Positions 1-11,555 of a stretch of 64,000 nucleotides of DNA are shown here, one piece after another (position 1 is the stretch's first letter; each line of letters begins with the position of its first letter). The DNA is taken from the NCBI GenBank assembly GCA_015179125.1, contig WHVA01000120.1, positions 124,001-188,000 on the forward strand. Reading direction: 5' to 3'. The DNA comes from Gautieria morchelliformis. Its lineage: Eukaryota > Basidiomycota > Agaricomycetes > Gomphales > Gomphaceae. A program made the position numbers and the translations under genes. Below the pieces are notes generated by a model. It was given only the letters and a program-made list of their open reading frames with translations, ran no database searches and was not told the DNA's origin.

Positions 1-835
1 TTGCATTTCACCTCGGGATATCATCCCGAGGGTGACGGTCAAACCGAGCATGCTAACCAGACCTTGGAACAGTACCTCAGGATATACTGCAACTATCAAC
101 AGTCCAATTGGGCTTCACTCCTTCCCCTAGCCGAGTTCGCTTACAACAATGCGCCTAGCGCAACCACCGGCATATCCCCATTCTTTGCTAATAAGGGTTA
201 CCACCCGAACCTCGCAGTCCACCCCGAGCGCAACCTCACCTCGGCACGAGCTCCAGACTTCGTGGTTGACCTGGACGAGCTACACCAAGAACTTCACCGC
301 ACCATCCTCGAGGCTCAGAAGACCTACCAAGCCTTGGCCGATGTTCGCTGCAAACCCGCTCCTGATTTCCAAGTAGGATCCCTCACCTTCGTAAAGGCAC
401 AGTATTTCAGAACAACTCGGCCTACCAAGAAGCTCGCCGAGAAGTTCTTGGGTCCTTTTGAGCTCATTTCCCGAGCAGGTACTCACTCCTGCACCCTTTG
501 ACTTCCAGAACACATGCATTCAGTCCATCCAGTATTCCACGTATCCATGCTCGAACCAGCTTCGCCCAACCATCCCGAACCGAGTTCAGCCTCCTCCACC
601 CCCAGTCATCATCGACGGCGAGCCTGAGTTTGAAGTCTCCGAAATCCTCAACTCGAAGATCGATAATAGACGAAAGAGCTGCAAGCTGCTCTATCTTGTT
701 AGGTGGACTGGTTATGAAGGTACCGACGAAGAAACCTCGTGGATCCTCGCTTCCGAGCTTGATCATGCCTCGGAGCTGGTCACTGACTTCCACGAATCTT
801 ACCCGGGAAAGCCAGGGCCTTTGACTGCTCTATGA
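1..835 (+). pseudogene. Ty3/gypsy integrase C-terminus and chromodomain, broken
   Basis: This is the 3' end of a gypsy polyprotein whose 5' part lies before the window. Residues 1-166 read as the end of the integrase core (YHPEGDGQTEHANQTLEQYLR, the usual HPQTDGQTER-type block) and the GPF-type C-terminal domain. An in-frame TGA at 499-501 sits where relatives have Arg. A further frame change near 570-600 leads into a chromodomain (LVRWTGYEG...SWILASEL) that ends at 835. A chromodomain after integrase marks a chromovirus-type gypsy element, which directs insertion to marked chromatin. No LTR was recognised downstream before the LINE. The copy is dead as read. Confidence 0.85.
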
Positions 836-1130
836 TCGTTTCCTTGTTTAACCCCCATGACCCCAGTAGTTAGATAACAAAATCCCCTCGCAATTGAACA
901 ACACCAAAAAATCAATAAAATCCAAGAAAAATTCCATTATTCCATTTACTAGTTTACTCCCACATCCTCATATCCTCTCCCTCGCTCTCCTCGCTACCCT
1001 CGCCTGACTCCTCCTCATTACTACTGCTACTTCACTCCACCAGACCCCCATGTCCCCCATAATCCGCCAAGTCTCTCGCCCCCTGCATCCGCTTCAAGTA
1101 ATTCCGCCTCCTCCTTACAGATCGTATCGT
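836..1130. other. Spacer between gypsy relic and LINE
   Basis: About 300 bases with pyrimidine-rich and A-rich stretches. It may hold the rest of the gypsy 3' end or the 5' edge of the LINE. No gene, clear LTR terminus or target duplication was seen. Confidence 0.4.
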
Positions 1131-1159
1131 AACAGATCGACACCACCATCGACCTCTCC

Positions 1160-3016
1160 ATGCATACCAGCACACACTCGCCAAAGGCAAACTTCCGTCA
1201 GGTTGATTGGAAGATCTTCAGGAAGGAACTTGAACAACGGATCCAAGCCGCCGTCAGCGACCCAGTGCCAGTCAACACAGACCAATTCACCACACACCTC
1301 TCAGCACTGACAAACACCATAATGGACATGGTCCCTGTCAGCAAGCCCTCACCGTACATGAAGCGATGGTGGTCTATGGAGTTGACACAGATCAGGGCGG
1401 AAACCAGGAAGCTGGGAAGAAGGGCTTACGCAAGGCGCAGCGACCCAGCGGATGACGCACACGAGAGGTACAAGAGAGCTAGGAACAACTACAAGCGCAA
1501 TCGAGAAATAGAAACGGGATCATTGGAACGACTTTCTGGACGGCATCGACCAGAAAACTGTCTGGACGGCTCACAAGTATGCGACAGCTGAAGCGTCAGA
1601 TGGCGGGAGTGCAAGGATCCCCACACTTCAAAGTGTTCGACAGAATGGCTCGACATGCTAGCAGACACAAACGAAGCGAAAGCAGATATGCTGTTCAAGA
1701 CGTTCTTCCCACAGATAAGCACAAACAGCGGGACCACCCAAACGAACCACTCGTACCCTGAACCAGCATTCGACTTCCAGCCAATAAGCGACGAGCAGAT
1801 AAGGAGAGCGGTCGACAAACTGAACCCCTTCAAAGTTGCCGGGGCAAATGGTATCCCAAACATCGTGTTAAAACAAACCATTGACATGCTCCTCCCATAT
1901 ATAGGACCCTTATTTAGAGCGACCTTCAGTCTCGAGATATACCCAGCCGAATGGAGAGACTCTATTACAAGGGTCCTGCCCAAACTGGGGAGGGCTGACT
2001 ACACGATACCTGGAGCATACCGACCCATCGCACTGCTATATACGCAAGGAAAAGTCCTCTCAGCTTGCATCGCCGAAGACCTAGTGAAAATGGTGGAGAA
2101 ACACTTCCTGCTTCCAGATGACCACTATGGGTGCAGACCAGGACGCGCTACAACCAATGCCTTACACTATGTGGTGGGGGCCACCAAAGAAGCGTGGCGA
2201 TGAGGCAAAGTACTGGGGGTGCTGTACTTGGACATCAAGGGAGCTTTCCCCAGCACAGTGCTTGACCGTTTGATCCACAACATGCGTCGGAGAGGAATAC
2301 CAGCTGAGTACACTAGTTGGATATGCAGAAAAGTGGAGGGACGAGTTACCATGCTGAGTTTTGACGACCACACTACAGAGCCAAGACAGATAGGCCGAGG
2401 CATGGACCAAGGATGCCCTCTTTCGGCCATAGCCTACCAGTTCTACAACAGTGACCTCATAGAAGTCGTACAGCGCGAGAGAGGTGAGGACTGCGTCGGG
2501 TTCGGCGACGACACCACCATCACTGCGGTAGGTTCTGACCTAGCAGAGGCCTTCAGCAAACTGACCGACATCATGGCGAGACTGGCGGGCGCACTGAGCT
2601 GGGCCCAAGACCACGACTGCAATTTCACAGTGGAGAAGTTCGGCTTAATGGGACTTACCAGGCGACGGGAAAAAGACCCCACAATACCCAGAAAGACCAG
2701 ACCAGCTACGAGACCCTCCATCAGAATAGGCCAGCACGTCGTCAAACCCACAGAGACACACAAGTTCCTTGGCGTCGTCATGGACCAAGAGCTGCGATTC
2801 AGACAACAGGTTCACCACGCACTCAAAAAAGGCGACGTGTATGTCAATCAGTACAAGAGAATGACAAAGCAGACGAAAGGAGCCACAGCTAAGCACATGC
2901 AAAAATACTATCTGGCGGTTGCAACCCCTCGAATGCTTTACGCAGCTGATGTCTTCCTTATCCCAGAATCTGAGCACACCAAGGGGACCAAGGGGCACAT
3001 CAACAAGTTAGCGTGA
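1160..3016 (+). pseudogene. LINE reverse transcriptase region
   Basis: Three reading-frame pieces (1160-1591, 1655-2203, 2219-3016) together make an RT. The first holds a basic, coiled N-terminal stretch with RWWS, typical just before LINE RT domains. The second contains AGANGIPNIVLK and YRPIALL, the early RT blocks. The third has the catalytic aspartate block YLDIKGAFPS, then GMDQGCPLSAIAY and GFGDDTTI; this last is the xxDD active site, so both catalytic Asp are kept. A frame change near 1510-1650, TGA at 2201-2203 and TGA at 3014-3016 interrupt the frame. Both stops lie where Arg (CGA) would fit. Confidence 0.85.
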
Positions 3017-3052
3017 GTCCAACGACAGGCGGCACTCACCATAACAGGAGCC

Positions 3053-4333
3053 ATGAGGACGACCGCTACTGACACTCTCGACGCACACACCAATATACTG
3101 CCGTTCCCACTGCTGGTTGCAAAAATGATCCACAGAGCAGCGATACGGCTGGCCTGCCTACCCGACACCCATCCACTCACAACGAAAGTCCACAAAGCGG
3201 CCAAACGATACGTCAAGAGGCACAGGACACCTCTCCATGAGATCCTACATGCAACTGGAATTCAGCCGCACAGAATGGAAAAGATTCATACCGTTGTTTA
3301 CGGCCCCAAATGGTCCCCGGCGTTCAAGACCTGAATCGCTCGCAACAAAGACCAGGCGATAGAGATAGAGACGGAGTCAGCAGACGTCGTGGTATACTCG
3401 GACGGCTCGAGCATAGAGGGTGGGGTAGGAGCGGCGGCGGTGCTGTACAGAGGAGGGAGAGAGGTCACAGCGGTCCGACTGTACATGGGCACAGACCAGG
3501 AGCACACGGTCTTCGAGGCCGAACTAGTGGGAGCCGCGATGGATGCCAAGTTACTCAACACGGAAAGGGGACGAAAATACGTCATCACTACAGACAACCA
3601 GGCGGAAATCCTCACCACGAGAAAGGAGAAATCAACCCCAGGGCAGTATCTAATCAACGCCCTCCATAGACAGATCAAAGGAGTCGCACAACAACAACCA
3701 GGGACGACCATACTGATGAGGTGGGTACCAGGACATGAGGGCGTGGCAGGCAACGAGCGAGCAGACGAGGAGGCAAAGAGAGCCGCAAGAGGAGAATCTA
3801 GCGAGGAGAGGTTTATCCCAATCGAATGTAGGGGAGTGCTGCCTGTCAGCAAGACGGCTGAGATCCAGCAACACCAGAAGGAGATCAAACAGAGAGCCAG
3901 AGCGATCTTCGCTAAGTCCCCATGCACTCGAACCTCACATGAGATTGACCCGTCCATGCCATCCATAGCGTTCGCCAAGCTCACCAAGGACATGCCGCAA
4001 CGGCACGCCGGCCTGCTAGTGCAATTGAGAACAGGACACATCGGACTCAACAAACACTTGCATAAGATCGGCAAAGCGACCTCGCCGACATGCCCGGCCT
4101 GCAGGAGAGCGAACGAAACAGTGCACCACTATCTATTCAGGTGCCCAGCGTACAGGACACAGAGAAGAGAAATGGAGAAGGGATTGCGCAGGGGCGCAGC
4201 CTCAATAAGAACAGTACTCGGAAAGACCAAAGCGATGAAATACTTGTTCAAATACATCCACAACACACAACGATTCGAAACATCCTACGGAAACATGATA
4301 CTCCCAGAGAGGCGGAAGGATGAGATGAAGTGA
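3053..4333 (+). pseudogene. LINE RNase H and CCHC zinc knuckle
   Basis: Continues the LINE polyprotein. After a linker (3053-3334) broken by TGA at 3332-3334, the frame 3389-4333 has an RNase H fold with its acidic residues in place: VYSDGSS (Asp), FEAELVGA (Glu), TTDNQAE (Asp) and GHEGVAGNERADEEA (His and Asp). Near the C-terminus CPACRRANETVHHYLFRCP is a CX2C-H-C knuckle, usual for this LINE type. RNase H removes template RNA during second-strand synthesis. The domain looks intact although the element is dead upstream. Confidence 0.9.
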
Positions 4334-4978
4334 GGAGGGAGTGGGGAGTGGCACGACAACGTACTGCAAGTTGCGCAACAGCTGCCTCACCCACATCGGC
4401 ATGGACACGCTCAGGGTCTAACCCAGTGAGCAGAAGCAGAGATAGAGGGCGAAAGGAGAGAAGGAGCCACAGTTAATCTGAACTCATGTATTGACCGTCT
4501 AACATAGGGTAATGCCCCAATAGATGTAAGATTGGATATAAAAAAAAAGAAAAAAAAAAAACAAGGAAATTGAGCAACGCAACATACAAATAACAAGCAT
4601 GACTTCCAAGCTTTCAGAATACCAAATACATGTCAAAGGCCTAGAAAATGAACTACCAACAGCCGAGGAGTATGGGAAGATCCGGATGAGAGCACAAAGG
4701 ATGTGGAGAACGAGGAAGATGATGCAAAGAAATTTGACTTTTTCACTGCCTTCGAAAGGCAAAAGGCAGCATAAGGCGAAGACAGTGAAGCAGATTGATA
4801 TCATCAAAGAAGTGGGGAATATCCATCTTGACGGAAAGGCGAGGCGCAGACAAGGAGTGCCCGACATGGACAGCGAGGGCGTGAGCACAACTGGGACCGC
4901 ATCCCCCAGGGTTCAAGACAATCTGCAACACAGCCAATCTATCCATGAGACAGCGGCCTCTAACAAGGCTTGCTAAAC

Positions 4979-5320
4979 TTATGACAGGTCAAAGGAGGAT
5001 TTTGCAGATTCAATGACGAAGGGATTGGAGGGGCATCAACACGGGTATGTGCAAAAGAATTTAGGGCTCACCAAAATGAGGGGGAGTGTTGGGATCTGGA
5101 GATCTGGGTGGCACTTTGGTGTGATGATGTGTCACTGTCGTGATGCAATGACACATCCAGGACAAAGGACCGATGGACAAGAGGAAGACAAGGGATATAG
5201 GAGATGCACAAAGGAGACAATAAGACTATAATTAGTAGTAACTTTCTTGTATATAAGGCAGCGACCAGAGGTTGCTGCTGGACATCGAATCTACTCAGGT
5301 ATACTACATCTCTAATCATA
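4979..5320 (+). mobile_element. Ty1/copia 3' end: RNase H tail, polypurine tract and LTR
   Basis: Residues read at about 4980-5086 (SKEDFADSMTKGLEGHQH...NLGLTKM) match the tail of copia RNase H (D.MTK.L). The polypurine tract AAAATGAGGGGGAG ends at 5086 and an LTR beginning TGTTGGGATCTGG starts at 5087. The LTR's right edge is not clear; about 5320 is a guess. The rest of this copia is absent. The LINE poly(A) ends only 400 bases upstream, and the reading frame between them (4599-4976) is not recognised. Confidence 0.7.
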
Positions 5321-5614
5321 CTTCGACCTATAATGATGTGCCTACTTAAACCAAGAAACAGAATGCGCGGCCATACCTTGGAAGGAACCCTGTTACTTTT
5401 AAATGAAGGGTTAAGTCATTTTTCCTCACTCTTGGTTGCACTGTCGGTGCGAGTGACTCGTTCCTATGTGACCATGCGTGATGTAATGGCACAAGACATT
5501 TTACATAGAGTATCAAGGCCAACTCGGACTTCATTAATGACTCACGATCTTGCCATATAGGTGTTCTCAACCTATTGATCCCTCCATAGAGCATGGCACT
5601 ACCGCGACTCAAAA

Positions 5615-6031
5615 ATGCGAATTCTCCCAGGAGTTGAACAGTCAGACTTGGTGCGACGCCATTTTCCCTACGCAGTCATGGAAGAGGATGCTCAATGCAG
5701 CATCATCATAGTGCCATATGTTCCAGATCTCATCCCTTACAATGGTCAATGGTTCATCAACCTGCACTACTGCATGCCAGCGAAATATTCTATGGTGAAC
5801 TCCTCAGATCCGATCCCCAATCCTAAGGCGGATGCTCACAACTTTTTATTACCTGTAGCTTCACCCATTTTATTCTCAGATTATAGAAAAGAAGAGGGTG
5901 AAAGTACATGCCAGTCTTATTGTTGGGATATAAATAAATTTACTTTTGTCCCTCCCCGAGCGGCCGCCCCGCCGACGAGAACACCGATTCTTATTTTTAC
6001 GCCTCTTCTTATTTTTTCTACCCACTTTTAA
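5615..6031 (+). CDS. Unrecognised reading frame
   Basis: An open frame of 138 residues with protein-like composition in its first 90 residues (MEEDAQCSIIIVPYVPDLIP, then YNGQWFINLHYCMPAKY). I do not recognise a family. The last 40 residues run into AT-rich DNA and look non-coding. It may be an exon or a captured gene scrap between transposons. Confidence 0.2.
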   Translation: MRILPGVEQSDLVRRHFPYAVMEEDAQCSIIIVPYVPDLIPYNGQWFINLHYCMPAKYSMVNSSDPIPNPKADAHNFLLPVASPILFSDYRKEEGESTCQSYCWDINKFTFVPPRAAAPPTRTPILIFTPLLIFSTHF

Positions 6032-6500
6032 TATACATTATATCATTATAACTATTCATATATATTACAAATATCTCGACAACTACTATTTCTCCATATG
6101 GTAGTCTAATACTCTCTCATTATAACTAGTCATACTAATACTCCTACTCATATCTGTTAGAAGTATCTCTCCAAGTATCTGTTACTCTATCTTGTAGTCT
6201 AATACTCTCTCATATGTATATATACCTTCGAGATGTTTAAATATATACAGAATCATCTAATAACATCTATTATTCTCCTTATAAATACTACTGTATATTC
6301 CTATATGTTGTTATTAATACTCTTATAGTATATATTATATACTCATATATGCTGTATTACATAACCATTTTGATTATCCTCCTAAGTATTACTCACTCTG
6401 CCACCACAAGAGAGCATCTGATGAACTGGAAGAATGAAATGGTAAGCAAGTTTCAATGTTGTCGTGCTAGTCACTCATTGTGTCCACAAGGCCGACCTCT
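5985..6500. other. AT-rich low-complexity block
   Basis: Very AT-rich sequence with recurring CTAATACTCTCTCAT-type words (near 6105 and 6200) and many TATATA runs. No gene was seen. It differs sharply in composition from its flanks and could be a decayed transposon end. Confidence 0.5.
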
Positions 6501-7270
6501 AAAAGAAAGCCGCACTTTGATCTGAACATACTGTCAGGCAGATCAGATCATCCATATCGCCATCCTCCCCATTTCCTGATCGACACTGTGATGTGTGCGA
6601 TCCTTGGCTAACCACACAAGCGCCTAAGGGAGACAGCTCATGATAGCTATTAAAGGAAGGTTCGCGTAATATGCCAATCTCCATCATGAACAAGGATTCT
6701 CAGTGAGTTGTGTGCTCTTCGATAGCTTTGCGAATCCTACACCGCTTTCTGGGATGCATAATTGTTTTCATGTTTTCGTGGCGTAACTTGTAGTTCTTTC
6801 ATGTTGACTTGTGCAGGAACATCTGCGCGACCTGTTGGACGGCCATCCATGGCTGACTTTGATGGCCTGGCATCCAACGGATAACAACCCTGACAGGCGT
6901 GTGTTCCACGTGTGGTGTTTGCAATTAGTGGCATTCTAAACTCTGTGCACAGGATGGACACTGGTGGTGGACAGTTGTGCCCAGCAGCACGTCGTGTAAG
7001 TTCAACTACTATTGAGTTGGTTTTCTTCGGTCTTCTGAACTTCAGAAAAGTGAAGAAAACCTACTGGATACTGGCCGACAGTGATACAGAGGATGTATGG
7101 ACGGGTGCATCAACGCCATCACATAGTGGAGACGATGCTGAAGGAGACGGTCGTAACTCAACAGTCATGGCCACGGCCGCAACACTAAATGGTGCTATGC
7201 CTGAACAGCTGGAGGGCCAAAGGCAGAACCTCAACCACCACAACCATGCCGCCGCAGGATGGCAGAGCCC
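6500..7270. other. Spacer before LINE copy 2
   Basis: No recognised gene. A frame at 6912-7331 (139 residues) is open but has no family signature and overlaps the 5' edge of the second LINE. Confidence 0.35.
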
Positions 7271-8718
7271 AGGATCGACTGCTGAAATATGGAGGGTACT
7301 GGTCCTGGTACCAGCTACCGTCACAAAATAAAGAACATCCTAAAAGAGATGGAGAAAATATACACGGTGGTCCGAGGGCCAAAATGGGCGCCGGCATCCC
7401 AGATTCGAATCCCGGAGGATGAGAAGAAAGCCATCGCCGAGCTGAACAATGACACGGCCGAGGTACAAGTATACTCTGACGGGTCCTGCATAGATGGAGG
7501 AGTTGGTGCGGCAGCGGTGCTATACAGGAACGGAAGGGAGGAATGCGCAGTACAACTCTATTTGGGCCCCAAAGAGGAGCATACCATGTTTGAGGCAGAG
7601 CTGGTGGGAGCCGCGATGGGCGCAAAGCTGTTGAACAGCGAGCGGAGCAGCAGATACATGATAGGTATGGACAGTCAAGCAGCCATACTAACCACAAGGA
7701 AAGAAAAGCAGATGTCCGCCCAATACATAGTCGACGCCCTCCACAGACAGCTAGAAGGAGTCATAGCAGCACAACCAGGCACCACAATCTGCGTAAGATG
7801 GACACCAGGACACAAAGGGATCCGGGGAAACGAGAGGGCGGACCAAGAGGCGAAAAAAGCAGCAAAGGGAGACAGTAGCGAAGAAAGGTTCATCCCGATA
7901 GAGTGCAGAGGGATAATGCCAATTAGCAGATCAGCAGAGTTACAGAAGCACCAGAAAGAACTCAAGTGCAGAGCAAGCGAACTCTTCGCCAAATCTCCAA
8001 GAGCGACCATAGCGCACAAGATCGACAGGACCATACCATCAGCGGCCTTCGCAAGACTGACAGATGGACTAGCACGCAGACAAGCCACCCTGCTCATCCA
8101 GATAAGGACCAGTCACATAGCCCTCAACAAGCACCTGCACAGAATTCGCAAGGCAGACTCACTAACATGCGCGAAATGCAGGGGCGCTGATGAGACAGTG
8201 CACCACTACCTTTTCAGGTGTCCAGCGTACAGCGGCGCACAAGAGGAGCGGGAGAGAGAGCTCAAGAGGGGAGCGAGAGCGGTGAACACCCTGCTCGCAA
8301 AGCCAAGGGCAATGAAACCTCTATTCAGGTACATAAAGGACACAGGACGATTTGAAGGGAGCCATGGGGGAACAAGAACGAGGGGAGAGGAGAGACGATG
8401 AGAGAAAAGTGGGGAATAGGGAGGAGGGTAGAAAAGAACGGATGGGAACTAGAAGAGAGAGACGGAGAAAGGAGAGCAGGAGAGGACGAAGAGGGAACCC
8501 GAAAAGGAACACACCGCAAGCAACGCGCACATCTCACCCCGCCACCACAGGCACGGAATTGCCCAGGGCTTCGCCCAAGGAGCACAAGCGGAGACAGAGA
8601 AAGAAAGGCTAGATAGCATAACCGATGGGGACAGAAACTGTAGCAACGTCTTACATAGGGCAATGCCCCAAAAGACAAAAAATTGGATTAAAAAAAAAAA
8701 AAAACAAAAAAAAAAGAA
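7270..8718 (+). mobile_element. Second LINE copy, 5'-truncated, RNase H end only
   Basis: Only the 3' third of a LINE related to the one at 1.1-4.6 kb. It begins near KIYTVVRGPKWAP, equivalent to KIHTVVYGPKWSP of copy 1, and ends in an A-rich tail at about 8690-8718. The 3' tail has the same GGGCAATGCCCC stem-loop before the A-run, so this is probably the sequence its RT recognises. Truncation at the 5' end is the usual result of incomplete target-primed reverse transcription. Differences from copy 1 show the copies are old or from subfamilies. Confidence 0.85.
7289..8401 (+). CDS. LINE RNase H and zinc-knuckle protein fragment (open)
   Basis: An uninterrupted frame of 370 codons. RNase H acidic residues are kept: QVYSDGSCIDGG, FEAELVGA, IGMDSQA and GHKGIRGNERADQEAK. 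A CCHC knuckle, CAKCRGADETVHHYLFRCP, lies near residue 290. RT is absent. Unlike copy 1 it has no stops, which may mean it is younger or simply a shorter target for mutation. The Met start is only the first in frame; the real protein would begin far upstream in a full element. Confidence 0.85.
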   Translation: MEGTGPGTSYRHKIKNILKEMEKIYTVVRGPKWAPASQIRIPEDEKKAIAELNNDTAEVQVYSDGSCIDGGVGAAAVLYRNGREECAVQLYLGPKEEHTMFEAELVGAAMGAKLLNSERSSRYMIGMDSQAAILTTRKEKQMSAQYIVDALHRQLEGVIAAQPGTTICVRWTPGHKGIRGNERADQEAKKAAKGDSSEERFIPIECRGIMPISRSAELQKHQKELKCRASELFAKSPRATIAHKIDRTIPSAAFARLTDGLARRQATLLIQIRTSHIALNKHLHRIRKADSLTCAKCRGADETVHHYLFRCPAYSGAQEERERELKRGARAVNTLLAKPRAMKPLFRYIKDTGRFEGSHGGTRTRGEERR

Positions 8719-9150
8719 CATCCTTAAGGCCCCTGATAGGATTTGCTTATCAGCAGGCAAACTGTTGGTCATTGATTTCAAAATGTGTTTACGTTCGTTG
8801 GGGCTGAAACAGTTTGGAGGGATTCGGACAGCGCTATGTGCGGTGGGGAGCACGCGCGTACGATTCATACGATTTAAGTATGTAAAAAAGAAAGTATTAA
8901 TCCAGCCCCTATACAACATTGGACATAAATGTAATCTTGAGTGCCAGGAAGGGTGCCTTGCGACCTTACAGCGACGTCAATATTCGACCAGGAGTGTTGA
9001 CAAACGAACGTACACACAAGAAAAATGTCATTGGAAACACCACGGATGATCTTGATTATATCAGTGATGCGGAAGATCCCACGATGATGCTGGCAAGGAT
9101 GAACGTCCAAATACCTGGGAGTGACATCAATTCTAACTGACCATGTGTCT
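8719..9150. other. Spacer, nothing recognised
   Basis: Short frames only (for example 8919-9140), no family signature. It lies between a LINE tail and a copia scrap. Confidence 0.35.
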
Positions 9151-9740
9151 CAGATCGAAGATATCAGATTGTGGGTACACTGCGGGAAAGAACACTGCCA
9201 AACTCTGGTGGAAAAAATCTGTACAATAGTCTCGAGAGACATGGTGCCCTTCATGACCTCCGCCTGTACATTTTGAAGTGCGGTCTCCGCACTACAGCTG
9301 TCATTACAAGACAGAGCAGGGAGTTGCTTCGAGAATCGATTTTCTACCGCATCCAGCACCTCATGTGCTGCTGCTGATTTTGCTTCCGCTCCCCCTGGCT
9401 GTTGCTCGTGTGTTGTAAATTCCTCCCCCTCGAGCACAGCTGTATCTTCAATGTACGTTGAGAATTTGTTGGTCACGGACTATGTGCCTGGTTGCAGCTG
9501 AGTTGGCAAACCAGTCCGATGCTGAAATAGAAATGAGCCGCATGATTAGCCAAGAACACAATGTCATTCTCTTCGGCTTGTTTAGCAGTGTCGGTATTTT
9601 CTGACTTGTACCACGCCGGTGCTTGCTCTTCTTTTCCTCCACCCTTTGCGCAGCAATCCCTTATGTAATGACCTTTCTTTCCACAGTTATGGCATTTTCC
9701 CTTCGTGGCTCCTGAGTCATTATGTCACTGAGTCCGAAGG
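9150..9740 (-). pseudogene. Ty1/copia gag zinc knuckle and protease remnant
   Basis: Read on the minus strand from about 9740: CHNCGKKGHYIRDC is a CX2CX4HX4C Gag zinc knuckle, followed by a linker and SASDWFANSAATRHIV, the copia protease active-site region. Where working copies have D-S-G this one has N-S-A, so the catalytic Asp is lost. Frame changes separate the knuckle, the protease block and the downstream frame 9150-9476. No LTRs were seen next to it. Confidence 0.7.
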
Positions 9741-9984
9741 ACTGTCTGTCAGCCCAATCATGCCTGTCGGGCCCGATCTTCATCCAGGATCCTGGCTATC
9801 AGGACATCCAATGAAATTACAACACCGCCGCATTAACCGTAGTAATAAATGAGGACCAATATTGGGTACACCCAATCCAAGTGAAACCAACATGCCACAG
9901 CCTGAGCTCAACCAGGTGCAGTGGCTCACAAAGCAAAAGTACATCCAATTCCAGGATGACATTGACATGTATCTCAAATTTCTC

Positions 9985-11525
9985 TTGTTACAACGAGTGA
10001 GGCATGATCCTCTAATACAAAATTGCCATTGCATATCTGGAACATGTATATACTAAGATGTGAGTTCAGGAAAAAGTCCAAGCATTTGTCTACTACGTTT
10101 TCCACCGTCCAAGTTTCATGGCACTGATGACCGAATTTCAGTGTCAAATGGCAACTCCACAGAATCAAATGAATGGGAACTATGGCCACATGGCAACGTC
10201 CGTCTCGTGTCGCATATGATACCGGTGACATGCGCAGCGGTTCATTAGGCTCTCCAATTCGTCTAAACCATTCAATATATGCCAAGGTATCATAATGGGC
10301 CCAATATGGGAGCCTGAAAATCACACGGACATGAGCAATGCAATAGCCTGGGGTGTGCATAAGTTTTGTAGCATATGGCGGATTGAATCTTCACTCACCT
10401 TTTAGACCTATGTCTTCTGCTTCCAGATCATCATGCACCAAGGCAGTGTCAAAGTGCTGTGGGATTGCTTGCCTGTGTTCATGCCGGAAGGGAGTGGCAT
10501 GGATGGTATCCTTTTGCATCTGATTGGTGAGTCGTTGAGGGGAGAGGAGGGACCTCGAGATCTGTGTACAGACATTGATGAGATCGTAGTTGGATGGAGT
10601 CACTCAGCATGTAGGAGCTTTGGTTACCAGGTATGTCGTGAGGCCCAATACAATATCCACGGCCCCATACATATCCTTAAGAGATTCCAGTGACACATTA
10701 GGATATGGCGGCTCCTTGGTGAGTTTCCACTGGGTGGAATGGGGTGACAACAAGGGAACTGCAATGTTGGCAGGCCAGTCAGATTCATGGTCACTAAGAC
10801 CATCACTCATTTGCAAGTCTGAGTTGGCATATGTAGATGTGTCAGTAGGATGTTCTGTTGTCCAGGCAAAGAAGTCCTTGAAAGCATCAACGGCTTCGGT
10901 GAGATACTTGATCATCTGCTCTGTGCAATTCTTTTTGTTGCTAGCACAGTAGCCCTCCTTGGCACAGTCAATGTGCAGGTGCTCAGATAGTTCGGTATTG
11001 AAGCTGTCAGCAGAGCCTTTGGAACGGATGAGAGCCACATAATGCTCCATCATGTGGATTTTGGGTATTTGGAAGTGATTCCGAATGTGATGGTCAATGA
11101 AGACCTGCTTGTTCTGATGAAAGGTGTCGAGTGCATCCTGCAATCATTGCAATGTTTCAGTAGAATGAGATGGAAAAGATGCATAATAAATAAAGTCAAT
11201 GACAGCTCTGGCCACAGCAGTGACACATGGGGGCACAGCACCATAGATCAGGCTGGCAAAGACCCGCTCCATCTCTTTGTGTTCACATCCAGTCCATTGT
11301 GAAATTGTCAAAATGCCTTTTTTGAAGTATCATAGACCTGGATGATCAGGCAAGGCTTGAAATCACCGGTCCACTTCTTCAGCACCAGCAAGCTGGATAC
11401 ACCACTTGACCAGATGATCCTTAAACACCCCCTTGTGAAGCTGATGGAGAAGGTCAGGCATAAAACACTGAAACATATTCGTGTGTGCTTGTCACTGATG
11501 AACAAATTATGTAACCAGCTCCCCA
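9985..11525 (-). pseudogene. Plavaka-type DNA transposase, decayed
   Basis: Minus-strand pieces in order match the C-terminal half of Plavaka transposases of Agaricomycetes: [21 protein letters not shown] near 11460, ILTISQWTGCEHKEMERVF near 11290, VIDFIYYASFPSHS near 11190, HFQIPKIHMMEHYVALI and FNTELSEHLHIDCAKEGYCASNKK at 11080-10940, then the C-terminal YIEWFRR...SCHLTLKFG...ENVVDKC block at 10300-10060. Plavaka is a CACTA-related cut-and-paste family. Three TGA stops (11363, 11330 and 11144, minus strand) fall where relatives have Arg. Frame changes occur between blocks. Terminal repeats were not found. Family assignment rests on remembered motif order. Confidence 0.75.
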
Positions 11526-11555
11526 AGCCTGAGTGTTTATTTGTTACGAATGCCG

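Larger units (their letters stand above)
1130..4562 (+). mobile_element. LINE-type non-LTR retrotransposon, 5'-truncated and decayed
   Basis: A non-LTR element carrying reverse transcriptase, RNase H and a CCHC zinc knuckle in that order, ending in an A-rich tail (about 4538-4562). No endonuclease or ORF1 was seen, so the 5' end is missing; the left border is approximate. The 3' tail contains a small GGGtaatGCCCC stem-loop at about 4506-4517 that recurs in the second LINE at 8.65 kb. The frame is broken by a shift near 1510-1650 and by TGA stops at 2201, 3014 and 3332. The RT-RNase H-CCHC order resembles RNase H-bearing LINE clades of fungi (I/Tad1 group); the exact clade is inferred. Confidence 0.85.

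Noticed and set aside
8325-8919. Minus-strand frames of 117 and 156 codons over the LINE 2 tail
   Set aside because: They read through A-rich tail sequence and give Phe and Ser runs typical of non-coding strand.
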